From contig CAYFWF010000059.1 of NCBI GenBank assembly GCA_964346815.1, positions 13,245-77,244 of the forward strand: 64,000 nt of DNA. The letters are read 5' to 3'. A model generated the notes under the pieces. That model saw nothing but the letters and a program-made list of their open reading frames with translations, was not told where the DNA came from and made no database searches. Of this stretch, positions 1 to 8,169 are shown in pieces (within the stretch, counting starts at the first letter, position 1; every line of letters begins with the position of its first letter). This DNA is from CAYFWF01 sp964346815 (GTDB lineage: Bacteria; Acidobacteriota; Aminicenantia; Aminicenantales; Aminicenantaceae). Both the position numbers and the translations under genes were made by a program.

Positions 1-11
1 GCTGGTAAAGG

Positions 12-668
12 TCATTCCACATATGATTTGCGCTGTTCGTAGATCCAGATGCTGAGCGCCATCAAACCGAGGCTGAGCAACAACAAGCCGATTGCACCTG
101 CGGAAGTCTCAAAAAACTCGGAGAGCGCCTTGAAGATTTTGTCAGATTCTCTTCTTGGGTTGGTGGCAAAATAGACAAACGGCCCTCCCAAAATCCCGAA
201 CAGAATGGCGATCCATTTCAGGGCCAATCCAGAACCCTTGTCTTTAACACAAAAGGTCAGGTCTTGACCCAAATCCATACATGCGACCATTATGAACATC
301 GACCCGGTCCTGGTGAGAATCCACCACAGATAGTCGAGGCCCACATGGCCCTGACGATTCAACAAGGAACTCAGGTAAAGCGAAACCATCAAACTCAACC
401 AGTAAGCCACAAATACCGGGTAGCGCAGGATTCCAAGCTGTCTTAAAGCTACAGGCAGAGCAGAAAAAAATCTGACCCTCTTGGTCTTGACCTCCTCAAT
501 ACCGGCCACGATTCCGATCATCACAACAGAGAAAAACATGAGGCTGGATAGAATTTCTGCAAAGCCTGGCCGGATCGAGTTTATTACGACAGCAACAGAT
601 ATCACGCTGTATAAAACAATAAATAAGACTCTGTTATAGGCGATATCCGCTTTGATCATTCTCCACAT
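12..668 (-). CDS. ABC-2 type permease-like membrane protein (last of three paralogues)
   Basis: A 218-residue predicted inner-membrane protein with six hydrophobic segments, the size and pattern of an ABC-2 type exporter permease. The substrate cannot be read from the sequence. It begins MWRMIKADIAYN and ends RKSYVE; the next two genes upstream begin and end almost the same way, so the three are tandem paralogues. The ATG has GGAGAG at a normal distance and the stop at 12-14 is present, so the gene is complete despite lying at the window edge. It is the last visible member of a leftward operon (GntR regulator, ATPase, three permeases). The assignment rests on topology and context rather than on a diagnostic motif. 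Confidence 0.7.
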   Translation of the reverse strand: MWRMIKADIAYNRVLFIVLYSVISVAVVINSIRPGFAEILSSLMFFSVVMIGIVAGIEEVKTKRVRFFSALPVALRQLGILRYPVFVAYWLSLMVSLYLSSLLNRQGHVGLDYLWWILTRTGSMFIMVACMDLGQDLTFCVKDKGSGLALKWIAILFGILGGPFVYFATNPRRESDKIFKALSEFFETSAGAIGLLLLSLGLMALSIWIYEQRKSYVE

Positions 669-722
669 CTTGCTCTCCTTTCAATATTCAAATGTGACCG
701 ATTGAAATTGTCTTTGCTCTGT

Positions 723-1403
723 TCACGATTCAACATAGGATTTTCTTTTCATAAAAACGATTAAACTCACCACGGAAAGAAAAACGCCGAAAAGGAGGAA
801 TCCAGCAGGAGACTCCAGTAATCCGGCGAGGAATCTCTGGGCAGGCGTGTTCTCTCCGAACAGTCCGAAAAAATTGGTTATTATATAGAAAGGCAAAAGG
901 GCCCCGATATAGACTAAAACCCATAATAAAAAGACAAAGGCTCTCTGGTGTATCTTGGTGAGGGTCATTCTCAAATCGCGATAAAGAAGAATCACGGCAT
1001 TGACGATCAGAACAAAACCGGTCAAGGTGAGTATGTGCAGGGGGGAAGGCAAGGTGAGCGGATCCCTTACAAACGGCTGTACAACGAGAGCGCTCAGGAA
1101 TAACAAGAGATAAATGCACAGCAAAACAATAATGGGGTAAAGCAGGTGTGTAATCCCAATTTGCCACAGCTTGGCTGGCAGCAAAACGTGCAGATGATCT
1201 CTCTTTTGAATCACTCGTTTTTTTTCTCCGGCATACACGGCTGACAAGGATAAAATCATTATCATCAACAGCGTCATAGGAATTCGGTTCCGTTCCCATT
1301 TGACGCCAAACCAGATGGTCAAAAAAACAGCCGCACAAAAGACAAAGAATACAAATACTCTCAGCCTGTCGTAGCTGATCTCTGCCTTAAGAATGCGCCA
1401 CAT
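723..1403 (-). CDS. ABC-2 type permease-like membrane protein (middle paralogue)
   Basis: A 226-residue predicted integral membrane protein with six hydrophobic segments. It starts MWRILKAEISYD and ends MKRKSYVES, matching the N- and C-terminal signatures of both flanking genes. GGGAG lies about nine bases before the ATG. About 50 bases separate it from the following gene, consistent with co-transcription. It probably forms the membrane part of the exporter powered by the ATPase at 2116-3000, perhaps as a heteromer with its paralogues. Function beyond transport is unknown. The longest competing reading frame on the same strand (730-1338) lies wholly inside it and resembles nothing. Confidence 0.7.
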   Translation of the reverse strand: MWRILKAEISYDRLRVFVFFVFCAAVFLTIWFGVKWERNRIPMTLLMIMILSLSAVYAGEKKRVIQKRDHLHVLLPAKLWQIGITHLLYPIIVLLCIYLLLFLSALVVQPFVRDPLTLPSPLHILTLTGFVLIVNAVILLYRDLRMTLTKIHQRAFVFLLWVLVYIGALLPFYIITNFFGLFGENTPAQRFLAGLLESPAGFLLFGVFLSVVSLIVFMKRKSYVES

Positions 1404-1463
1404 ATGTACTTCTCCCTTTGCTCCTTCCTTTGAATTCTTTTCCGCTGCACCTGTTTCTCATTT

Positions 1464-2132
1464 TCACCCCCCATATGACTTAGCCCTGGATAAAGATATC
1501 ATCAGAATCGATGATCCAAGACCCAGAATCAACCACACCAGAGCACTTATCGGTGATCGGAATGTCCAGGATAATAAATTGTCAACCAGGTGGGAATCCT
1601 GCTTTCCCTGGTAAGTGTGCACGGTTCCTGCTGCAACGACGAACCCAAACAGAAGGATGAGGCCCATTTGCAAAATATTCAATCCGGCCGATTCCTTAAA
1701 CCAACTCATAAAAGCAATCAAAGAATACACAAAAAAGGAGACGCCGGTCAGAACACCGAGTGCAAGAAACACAGAAAGACCCAACGAAAAATATTTCGAT
1801 ATTCCGATCCACAGGAAAAACAGGGCAAGAATAGCCAGCCAGTAAATCAAGTGCAATAATAGATGGACCTTTCCGATTCGTCTTATCGAAACTGGAAGAC
1901 ACGCAAGCTGTCGTGGTCTTTTCTCTTTGGCCCAAGGAGTTGCCAGAAGGGCCATGACAAAGAAGAAATAGGCCAAGGATAGATAAATAAATCCCGTATT
2001 CATGTTTGCCAGTGTCTGGCGAAAAATCATCGGATAAAAATGCAGTCCGAGAAATCCCACGAGAGAGGTGAGCAGAATGGAGCTGAATACCGGAGTATTG
2101 TAGACAATCTCAGCCTTAAGCAGGCGCCACAC
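1464..2132 (-). CDS. ABC-2 type permease-like membrane protein (first paralogue, GTG start)
   Basis: A 223-residue predicted membrane protein with six hydrophobic segments. The upstream ATG at 2162 would give a ten-residue extension absent from both paralogues. The GTG at 2130-2132 gives a start (M/V)WRLLKAEIVYN that matches MWRILKAEISYD and MWRMIKADIAYN, and AAAGGAGG sits just before it. GTG is therefore preferred. With this start the gene overlaps the end of the ATPase gene by 17 bases, which implies translational coupling. It ends SRAKSYGG, a variant of the KSY tail shared by the three permeases. Likely a membrane subunit of a Ytr-type ABC exporter; substrate unknown. Confidence 0.72.
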   Translation of the reverse strand: MWRLLKAEIVYNTPVFSSILLTSLVGFLGLHFYPMIFRQTLANMNTGFIYLSLAYFFFVMALLATPWAKEKRPRQLACLPVSIRRIGKVHLLLHLIYWLAILALFFLWIGISKYFSLGLSVFLALGVLTGVSFFVYSLIAFMSWFKESAGLNILQMGLILLFGFVVAAGTVHTYQGKQDSHLVDNLLSWTFRSPISALVWLILGLGSSILMISLSRAKSYGG

Positions 2133-3000
2133 CCTTGCCTCCTTTGAGGATTTGAACGGCAATCTCCTCGATGCTCATGCGCATATCCTGGACATTTTCA
2201 GCGCCCAGTTCTTTGAGTTGACGCAGGGTCACTTCGAAATCAGAGGAGATGATCTGATGATCGTCTCCCTCTCTACGATGGGTTACAACCGACTTGAGGG
2301 GGACATCTCCTTTAGCAAGACGAAAAGTCATCTTTCTCCAACGATCGTTCAAATCTTCTTTGGGTGTACGGAACCAGATTTGTCCGTTATCGATGAATGC
2401 CAGTTCGTCTGCGAGTCGGCTGATTTCCGGAAGAATATGAGTGGTGTAAAAGATGGCCCGATCTCCTGTCTCGAGGATCTCAAACAGTACATCCAGCACT
2501 TCCGTTCTTACGACCGGATCGATACCTGAGGTAGGTTCATCCAGCAGGAGCAGTTTGGGTGAGTGTGCGAGAGCTGAAACCAAGGAAAGCTTCACCCTGT
2601 TGCCTGTCGATAAATCCTTTGCTCGTTTTTCCAAAGGCAGTTGAAAGCGTTCGGCAAGCTCAGAGGCTTTCTGATGCGACCAGGCAGGATAGAACTGAGA
2701 AAGGAAACGAAGGTTTTGTGCGGCTGTCCACCTTTCGTAAAAAACATGAACATCACCCACATAACCGATATCCAGTTTCCATTCCGGCTTGTTGAGACCG
2801 TTGAGGCGCCCGAAGATCCTCATTTCTCCTGAATCCGCTCGCAAAAGCCCCACCAGACATTGAATTGACGTAGTCTTGCCCGCTCCGTTAGGACCGACTA
2901 GACCGAGGACAGTACCAGGTTCCAGTTCCAGGTTAATCGGACCGAGTTTGAAATCCGGGAATGTCTTTACAACATCTTTGTATTGGAAAGCTTTTTCCAT
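2116..3000 (-). CDS. ABC transporter ATP-binding protein, YtrB-like
   Basis: A 294-residue ATPase that would power the three membrane proteins encoded downstream. Walker A is GPNGAGKTT near residues 35-43 and Walker B with the D-loop is LLLLDEPTSGIDP. The signature motif reads LSTGN instead of canonical LSGGQ, a divergence also common in exporters paired with small GntR regulators. The last ~80 residues form the accessory C-terminal domain typical of ABC-2 exporter ATPases. It follows the GntR gene by 27 bases. In Bacillus, ytrA-type regulators control comparable ATPase/permease sets that respond to cell-wall stress; a similar role here is inference from gene order only. Confidence 0.88.
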   Translation of the reverse strand: MEKAFQYKDVVKTFPDFKLGPINLELEPGTVLGLVGPNGAGKTTSIQCLVGLLRADSGEMRIFGRLNGLNKPEWKLDIGYVGDVHVFYERWTAAQNLRFLSQFYPAWSHQKASELAERFQLPLEKRAKDLSTGNRVKLSLVSALAHSPKLLLLDEPTSGIDPVVRTEVLDVLFEILETGDRAIFYTTHILPEISRLADELAFIDNGQIWFRTPKEDLNDRWRKMTFRLAKGDVPLKSVVTHRREGDDHQIISSDFEVTLRQLKELGAENVQDMRMSIEEIAVQILKGGKGVAPA

Positions 3001-3027
3001 GATTTTCCTCCTCGAGAATTCATTCGA

Positions 3028-3402
3028 TCAAACCCCTTTCAAAATATTCTGTATCACTTTGTTTATTTCCTCTTCACCCAGACCTTCGGCAAGTGCAGCC
3101 TTGATCCTGGGCTCTAAAATCTCTCGAAGCCTCTCTTTGGCCATCGCCTTCCTCGTCTCCTCGGATAATTCGGTCACAAAAAAACCCTTTCCTCGCCTCG
3201 AATGAATGAGGCCCGCATGCTCCAGGGCTTCATAGGCACGCTGCACTGTGATGACGCTTACGTGCTGCTCTCTGGCCAGCCTCCGGATCGATGGCAAATC
3301 AGAGCCGGCAGTTAGCTCTCCAGCCAGAATCTTGGCCCGGATTTGCCGTACGATCTGGCTCTGCAATGGCTCGTTCGAGAGATCAGTTAAATGGAGAAGC
3401 AT
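3028..3402 (-). CDS. GntR family regulator, YtrA subfamily
   Basis: A 124-residue regulator: an N-terminal GntR winged helix (PLQSQIVRQIRAKI, then SIRRLAREQHVSVITVQRAY as recognition region) and a short C-terminal helical tail of about 45 residues instead of a large ligand-binding domain. That small size defines the YtrA subfamily, whose members usually repress their own ABC transporter operon. The reading frame runs further upstream, but the added part contains a low-complexity EVEVEVEV stretch encoded by a hexanucleotide repeat. The ATG at 3400-3402 has AGGA in front and gives the usual family length. A perfect palindrome over the promoter at 3629-3653 is the obvious binding site. Confidence 0.87.
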   Translation of the reverse strand: MLLHLTDLSNEPLQSQIVRQIRAKILAGELTAGSDLPSIRRLAREQHVSVITVQRAYEALEHAGLIHSRRGKGFFVTELSEETRKAMAKERLREILEPRIKAALAEGLGEEEINKVIQNILKGV

Positions 3403-3511
3403 GACTATCCTAAGAAAAAAAGCATAATAAAGATCAAAACAATGATGAGGATCAAGATTTTTGACCTGACAAAACCTTTTGTCGTGCGCATCTTCACACC
3501 CCTTTTCTCCA

Positions 3512-3535
3512 ACCTCTACCTCTACCTCTACCTCT
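3512..3535. repeat. Four-copy hexanucleotide tandem repeat in the gntR leader
   Basis: Four perfect tandem copies of acctct, about 110 bases upstream of the chosen gntR start, within the transcribed leader. In the extended frame it would encode alternating Glu-Val. Such short repeats can change copy number by slippage; a regulatory effect is only a possibility. Confidence 0.8.
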
Positions 3536-3628
3536 GCCCCTATCATTACACTTACACTGACTTTGCTCTCTGGCTCTTGTCTTTGATCCGATCAATCTCC
3601 TCATTGTTCGAAAATTTTTCTTGTCATT

Positions 3629-3653
3629 ACTGTATATATACTATATATACAGT
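3629..3653. promoter_or_regulatory. Perfect 25-bp palindrome, likely GntR operator
   Basis: Two 12-base arms, actgtatatata and its exact reverse complement, around a central c. The palindrome contains the -10 hexamer of the leftward promoter, so a dimer bound here would block RNA polymerase. A YtrA-type GntR gene is the first gene of the operon, which makes autoregulation the natural reading. Confidence 0.75.
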
Positions 3654-3672
3654 CAGAACGACAATTTGTCAA
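3644..3672 (-). promoter_or_regulatory. Sigma-70 type promoter of the gntR-ABC operon
   Basis: On the minus strand TTGACA (3667-3672) and TATATA (3644-3649) are separated by exactly 17 bases. The predicted start would leave a leader of about 235 nt before the gntR ATG, containing the hexanucleotide repeat. The -10 lies inside the 25-bp palindrome. Confidence 0.75.
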
Positions 3673-3793
3673 GTCTTTTTTTTAAAAAATAACAAATGTT
3701 TCTTAGGGATGGATTCAACAACGAAAATCCAGGATGGGAAAGAGTCCTTTTCTCAGTACGGAATTTTCCTGAAAACGAGAAGTCCAAAACTGT

Positions 3794-3822
3794 TTGATAA
3801 TTTTCTTTCCATCGGTTTTAAT
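3794..3822 (+). promoter_or_regulatory. Candidate promoter of the sialate O-acetylesterase gene
   Basis: TTGATA (3794-3799), a 17-base spacer, then TTTAAT (3817-3822), ending 35 bases before the ATG at 3858. The stretch 3403-3857 otherwise holds only the gntR leader, its promoter and its operator. Confidence 0.5.
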
Positions 3823-3857
3823 AAATCCCTTAGGCATTTTTAAACGGAGGGACAAGA

Positions 3858-5432
3858 ATGGAGAGATCGATTCAAATAAGCGGGCTGAGATATTCCTGCT
3901 GTCTTCTGGTCGGATTGTTTTTCATCGTGACGAACGGAAACGCCGACATCAAGCTTCCGGCTGTTATCGGAAATCATATGGTGCTCCAGAGGGAAATGCC
4001 CATCCAGCTATGGGGATGGGCTGAACCTGGAGAAGGAATCAATGTGATGCTCGCAGACCAAAAAGCCCAAACGTCTGCCGATGGCGAGGGAAAGTGGGAA
4101 ATCACATTGGACTCTATGACAGAGGGAAGAGGCCCATATAAGATGACCATCAGCGGCACACAGAGCCAACCTGTCGTCCTGAATGATATCCTTTTGGGTG
4201 AAGTTTGGGTTTGCTCGGGGCAGTCTAACATGGAGTGGGAACTTTGGAGAACTCATAGCCCTTCATCAGAAATCCAGCGTGCCGATGTGCCTCTGATCCG
4301 CCTGTTCCATGTCCCCAGGAAGATCTCCACTCAGCCGATGGAAGATGTGGATGCGGAATGGAAAGTCTGTAGTCCCGAGACAGCCAGATATTTTTCGGCT
4401 GTGGCTTACTATTTCGGTCGTGAAATCCACCAAAAATTAGGAGTGCCTGTAGGATTGATCAGCGCGAGATGGGGAGGCACCCGGATTGAACCGTGGACCC
4501 CTCCCTCTGGATTTGAAAGGATCCCGGAATTGCACCACATTCTCGGCGAAACGGAGGCGGCTGAGAAAGAATACCGCAAAACCCTGACAAAATCGCTTCC
4601 TGAGCTCAAGAAATGGATCGAACAGACTGAACTGGCTCTATCGCAGGGCAACAAACTTCCCCTTGAACCAGAGTTCCCACTGCACCCTCAGCATGATCCC
4701 CAAGCTCCAACTGCTCTTTATAATGCGATGATTCATCCTCTCATCTCATTTGCCATCAGAGGAGCTATTTGGTATCAAGGAGAATCCAACAGAAATGATG
4801 GCCTGGTCTATACCAAAAAAATGGAGGCTTTGATCAAGGGGTGGCGGAAGGCCTGGGGATTGGGCGATTTTCCCTTTTATTATGTCCAGCTGGCTCCTTA
4901 CAACTACAGTTATACACCTGAAGAGGAAGGAAGCAGTGTCCCTGACTACCTCCGTCTCCCCTTGATATGGGAGGCACAGCTCAACGCCCTAAAAATTCCG
5001 AATACAGGTATGGCAGTCACCACAGATATCGGTAATCTGTATGACATACATCCTCGGAATAAGAAGGATGTGGGTCACCGTCTTGCTCTCTGGGCACTGG
5101 CTAAAACATACGGTTGGAAAAACTTAGTTTATTCTGGACCGTTATACGAGTCCATGACTGTGGAGGGAGATAAAATCAGGGTCCGATTCGACCACGTCGG
5201 AAGCGGTCTCATTTCCTTGGACAGCCGTCCTTTAACCTGGTTCGAAATCGCTGGCCAAGACAGGATATTTTATAAGGCAAGAGCGGAAATCAAAGGGGAT
5301 TCTGTTTTGGTGTGGAGCGAAAAGGCCGCGGCACCCGTGGCTGTCCGCTTCGGATGGCATCAGCTTGCCGAACCCAACTTAGGAAACAGGGGAGGACTTC
5401 CCGCTTCCCCATTCAGGACTGATCGCTGGTAA
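3858..5432 (+). CDS. Secreted sialate O-acetylesterase family protein (SASA)
   Basis: A 524-residue carbohydrate esterase predicted to remove O-acetyl groups from sugars such as sialic acids or plant and algal glycans. An N-terminal hydrophobic segment (about residues 12-28) acts as a signal peptide. The catalytic block GQSNMEWEL carries the nucleophile Ser123, and WYQGESN appears further on, both typical of the SASA/GDSL-like family. A beta-sandwich part (DIKLPAVIGNHMVLQR and following) precedes the catalytic domain and a small C-terminal beta region follows, the usual layout and length. GGAGGG lies nine bases before the ATG. It stands alone, convergent with the SYLF gene, and fits with the GH2 and GH29 glycosidases elsewhere in the window. 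Confidence 0.9.
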   Translation: MERSIQISGLRYSCCLLVGLFFIVTNGNADIKLPAVIGNHMVLQREMPIQLWGWAEPGEGINVMLADQKAQTSADGEGKWEITLDSMTEGRGPYKMTISGTQSQPVVLNDILLGEVWVCSGQSNMEWELWRTHSPSSEIQRADVPLIRLFHVPRKISTQPMEDVDAEWKVCSPETARYFSAVAYYFGREIHQKLGVPVGLISARWGGTRIEPWTPPSGFERIPELHHILGETEAAEKEYRKTLTKSLPELKKWIEQTELALSQGNKLPLEPEFPLHPQHDPQAPTALYNAMIHPLISFAIRGAIWYQGESNRNDGLVYTKKMEALIKGWRKAWGLGDFPFYYVQLAPYNYSYTPEEEGSSVPDYLRLPLIWEAQLNALKIPNTGMAVTTDIGNLYDIHPRNKKDVGHRLALWALAKTYGWKNLVYSGPLYESMTVEGDKIRVRFDHVGSGLISLDSRPLTWFEIAGQDRIFYKARAEIKGDSVLVWSEKAAAPVAVRFGWHQLAEPNLGNRGGLPASPFRTDRW

Positions 5433-5449
5433 GCTTCCCATATCTCCTC

Positions 5450-5494
5450 TTAGTGCGTTCTATTCGGTAATTGCGTATACTGTTCCCGCACTAA
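5450..5494. repeat. Dispersed repeat copy A inside a hairpin
   Basis: Positions 5461-5491, read on the minus strand, contain GGGAACAGTATACGCAATTA, matching copies at 13885-13914 and 18906-19000. The copy is bracketed by an inverted pair ttagtgcg/cgcactaa (5450-5457 and 5487-5494). It lies in the 66-bp gap between two convergent genes. There is no T-run for a classical terminator. Confidence 0.65.
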
Positions 5495-5498
5495 AAAA

Positions 5499-6221
5499 TT
5501 AAAGGTAGGTGCTTGTGTATTCGGTCAGGATTTTTCGGAGTTTTTCGGCAATGGCAGGAGCTCTTAACCTTCTTTTTCCATACAGAATATCTCGAGGAGT
5601 CACGTCATCTCTGCGGTAAAAATGAGTATTGGCCTCCTCATCGATCTGAATGGCTGCGCCTTCGATGGAGACTCCTGCGAACAATCCACGGCTCTTGGAA
5701 TACGAATAGATCTCTGCCTCCAGCGCGATATCTGTGCTCGCCTCTGCCCGCCTTCCCACAGGGCCTGCGGCCACACTTGCATCCGCCCCCAATGTTATCT
5801 TGCCTTCTGTGATAGAATCGATGCTTTTCCTACGTTTAAACACCAAGATGATATCGGTAGATTGAACTCCGATCTGCCAGCCTACGCTTCCTCCCGCTAT
5901 CCTTACGAAACAGGGCTGGCTCCATTCTCCTGTGTCCTTCCGCACGAGCAGAACGCCCTTTCCATAACGCCCCCCTACTACCCAGGCAGCTTTGATCACT
6001 TTCGGGATGATAGCAATGCCATAGGCTTTGCTCAACAGAGCCTCAGGAATGCCTTCCTCGGGAATCTCGACCATCTCCTCGATCACCTCAATGGCGTTGG
6101 TTACTCTATCTTCCTCATCCGACAACGATTTCTCATCTCTGAATTCAGCCCTGAATGCAGATAAAGCCACGGCCGTCATAAGAACCAGGACAAAAACGAA
6201 AAGCATTGATTTCTTGAACAT
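5499..6221 (-). CDS. Exported SYLF/Ysc84-domain lipid-binding protein
   Basis: A 240-residue protein with a signal peptide (MFKKSMLFVFVLVLMTAVAL) followed by a complete SYLF domain. Recognisable SYLF features are the GIAIIPKV stretch, the glycine-rich GGRYGKGVLLVR segment, GGSVGWQIGVQSTDIILVF and LGADASVAAGPVG near the end. SYLF proteins bind phosphoinositides in eukaryotes; bacterial members are exported and poorly understood. The frame opens upstream at 6254, but the ATG at 6219-6221 has GGGAGAG in front and begins the signal peptide, so it is preferred. It is a single gene, convergent with the esterase and divergent from the next hydrolase. Confidence 0.88.
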   Translation of the reverse strand: MFKKSMLFVFVLVLMTAVALSAFRAEFRDEKSLSDEEDRVTNAIEVIEEMVEIPEEGIPEALLSKAYGIAIIPKVIKAAWVVGGRYGKGVLLVRKDTGEWSQPCFVRIAGGSVGWQIGVQSTDIILVFKRRKSIDSITEGKITLGADASVAAGPVGRRAEASTDIALEAEIYSYSKSRGLFAGVSIEGAAIQIDEEANTHFYRRDDVTPRDILYGKRRLRAPAIAEKLRKILTEYTSTYL

Positions 6222-6374
6222 GTCTCTCTCCCTAGAAGTGTACGGTACTTTCAATCGAAACGTTTACCCGGCATTAACGGTTCCTGTCAAATTTCTAGCT
6301 TTTCAAGATCAATCCGAATAACCACCGGGAATTTTTCTGCCGATGGTTTCGAACATGCTCGAACCATATGAGAT

Positions 6375-6403
6375 TTGACCCTTTTGGTGTGTTGTGATAA
6401 AAA
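6375..6403 (+). promoter_or_regulatory. Candidate promoter of the beta-lactamase-like gene
   Basis: TTGACC (6375-6380), 17 bases, then TAAAAA (6398-6403), ending 29 bases before the chosen ATG at 6433. The -10 is a weak match, so this is tentative. Confidence 0.4.
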
Positions 6404-6432
6404 CATGCTTCAGTGAAAATAAGGAGACCATC

Positions 6433-8127
6433 ATGAAAAAATCTCCATCTGTTCCGGTTTTGTGTATGCTCCTGATCCTCGGCCTTGCAGAGATAGGATG
6501 CCAGACAGAGTCAGCATCGGCAACAAACGCGGCAATTTCTGAGGTGGACAAAATCTTCAGGCCGTGGGATAAACCTGACACCCCGGGTGCAGCACTGGCC
6601 GTTATCAAGGACGGCAAGGTGATCTATAAAAAAGGCTACGGGTACGCTCAACTGGAATATGACATTCCGATCTCTCCTTCCACGATCTTCCATGTCGCTT
6701 CTGTATCCAAGCAGTTTACCGCCTTCGCCATCGCACTGCTGGCAGGCCAGGGCAAGTTGTCTCTGGATGACGATATCCACATCTACCTTCCAGAGGTGCC
6801 AGATTTTGGAAAAAGGATAACCATCCGGCATCTTATCCACCATACCAGCGGACTCCGCGACCAATGGGAGATGTTGGCCATAGCAGGATGGAGACTCGAC
6901 GATGTGATCACCAAGGAACACATCCTCACAGCGGTCAGAAACCAAAAAGAACTGAATTTCATACCAGGCGATGAGTATCTTTACTGCAACACAGGCTATA
7001 CCCTGCTTGCTGAAATCGTGGAACGCTTGTCTGGACACCCCTTTTCCGAATGGACCAAGAAGAACATGTTCCAACCCCTGGGTATGATCCACACCCACTT
7101 TCATGACGATCATGAGATGATCGTAAAAAATAGAGCTTATTCCTATGTTCCCGAGGAGAACGGGGGCTTCAAAAAGAGGGTCTTGAGCTATGCGAATGTA
7201 GGAGCGACCAGCCTGTTCACAACGGTTGAAGACCTGGCCAAATGGGCCGATAATTTCTTCGAGAAACGCCTGGGAGGTCCTGAAGTTATAGCCCAGATGG
7301 AACAGCAGGGTGTTCTCAACAGCGGGGAAAAAATCGACTATGCCTTCGGATTGGCCATCGGTGAATACAAAGGATTGAAAACCATATCGCACAGTGGAGG
7401 GGACGCAGGATTCCGCAGCCATCTTCTGCTCTTTCCCGATCAAAGATTCGCAGTGGCCGTCCTCAGCAACTGCGGGTCCATGAATCCTGCACAGCTGGCC
7501 AGGCAAACTGCCGAAGTATATCTGGGTGGTCTTTTGGATGAGGGAACGAGCAAGGAAAAGCCCTCCGAACGCAGAGTAGCGAACATCCCCCCTTCAGTAC
7601 TCGAGGTTTACGAGGGCAGATACGAGCTGGAGGACGGAAGCATTTTAACTCTTATCAAAGAGGGTAACTGCCTGGTGGCCGAACATCCGAATGCACCAGA
7701 AAAAATGCAGTTGTTCCCAGAGTCGATGGCTAAATTTTTCTTGAAGACAGCGGATGTCCAGGTGCACTTCCATCCCGAAGAAGACGGCTATGTCGAGCGT
7801 TTAACCGTATTCGCAGAGGGAAAGACCATAAAGGGTAAAAGGAGCAAGGTCGAGGAGTTCACCCTGGAACAGCTGCGAGAGTATGCCGGGGACTATTACA
7901 GCGAGGAACTCGACACGACTTACAAAATCGTCCTTCAGCACGATAAAATGTTAGCCAGTCACAGGCGGCATGGGGACATACCTCTGGTCAGGGCTAAAGA
8001 AGATGTGTTTACAGGAAGACGATGGTTTTTCCATAAGATTCAATTCGTGAGGGACGAAACAGATCAAATCGCAGGATTCCTGCTGACTGGAGGACGCGTC
8101 AGGAATCTTCGCTTCGAACGCAAGTAA
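6433..8127 (+). CDS. Lipoprotein serine hydrolase, class C beta-lactamase family
   Basis: A 564-residue serine hydrolase of the AmpC/penicillin-binding-protein-like family. Visible catalytic motifs are SVSK (Ser90, Lys93), YCN (184-186) and HSGG (320-323). A lipobox (LAEIGC, Cys23) predicts a lipid anchor facing the periplasm. The family includes esterases, D-aminopeptidases and peptidases as well as true beta-lactamases, so resistance should not be assumed. After the catalytic domain (to about residue 365) two beta-rich segments of roughly 90 residues each follow, as in many DUF3471-type members. The start at 6433 is preferred to 6394 because AAGGAGACC lies before it and it begins the signal peptide. 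Confidence 0.88.
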   Translation: MKKSPSVPVLCMLLILGLAEIGCQTESASATNAAISEVDKIFRPWDKPDTPGAALAVIKDGKVIYKKGYGYAQLEYDIPISPSTIFHVASVSKQFTAFAIALLAGQGKLSLDDDIHIYLPEVPDFGKRITIRHLIHHTSGLRDQWEMLAIAGWRLDDVITKEHILTAVRNQKELNFIPGDEYLYCNTGYTLLAEIVERLSGHPFSEWTKKNMFQPLGMIHTHFHDDHEMIVKNRAYSYVPEENGGFKKRVLSYANVGATSLFTTVEDLAKWADNFFEKRLGGPEVIAQMEQQGVLNSGEKIDYAFGLAIGEYKGLKTISHSGGDAGFRSHLLLFPDQRFAVAVLSNCGSMNPAQLARQTAEVYLGGLLDEGTSKEKPSERRVANIPPSVLEVYEGRYELEDGSILTLIKEGNCLVAEHPNAPEKMQLFPESMAKFFLKTADVQVHFHPEEDGYVERLTVFAEGKTIKGKRSKVEEFTLEQLREYAGDYYSEELDTTYKIVLQHDKMLASHRRHGDIPLVRAKEDVFTGRRWFFHKIQFVRDETDQIAGFLLTGGRVRNLRFERK

Positions 8128-8169
8128 CTGGCTACTTTTTTATAACTCATTCAGGTTCATTAGGAAAGA

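Noticed and set aside
730..1338. A 202-codon minus-strand frame inside the middle permease gene
   Set aside because: It lies wholly within the permease gene in another frame, lacks a plausible domain, and the permease frame matches its paralogues.
3391..3843. A 150-codon plus-strand frame across the gntR promoter
   Set aside because: It reads the hexanucleotide repeat and promoter as YLYLYLC-type low complexity and has no ribosome site or similarity to anything known.
5450..5494. Intrinsic terminator between the esterase and SYLF genes
   Set aside because: There is a stem, but the loop is 29 bases and no T-run follows on either strand; it is better explained as a copy of the dispersed repeat.
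6433..8127. A beta-lactamase resistance gene
   Set aside because: The SxxK, YxN and HxG motifs are shared by esterases and peptidases; the added C-terminal domains and context give no reason to call resistance.
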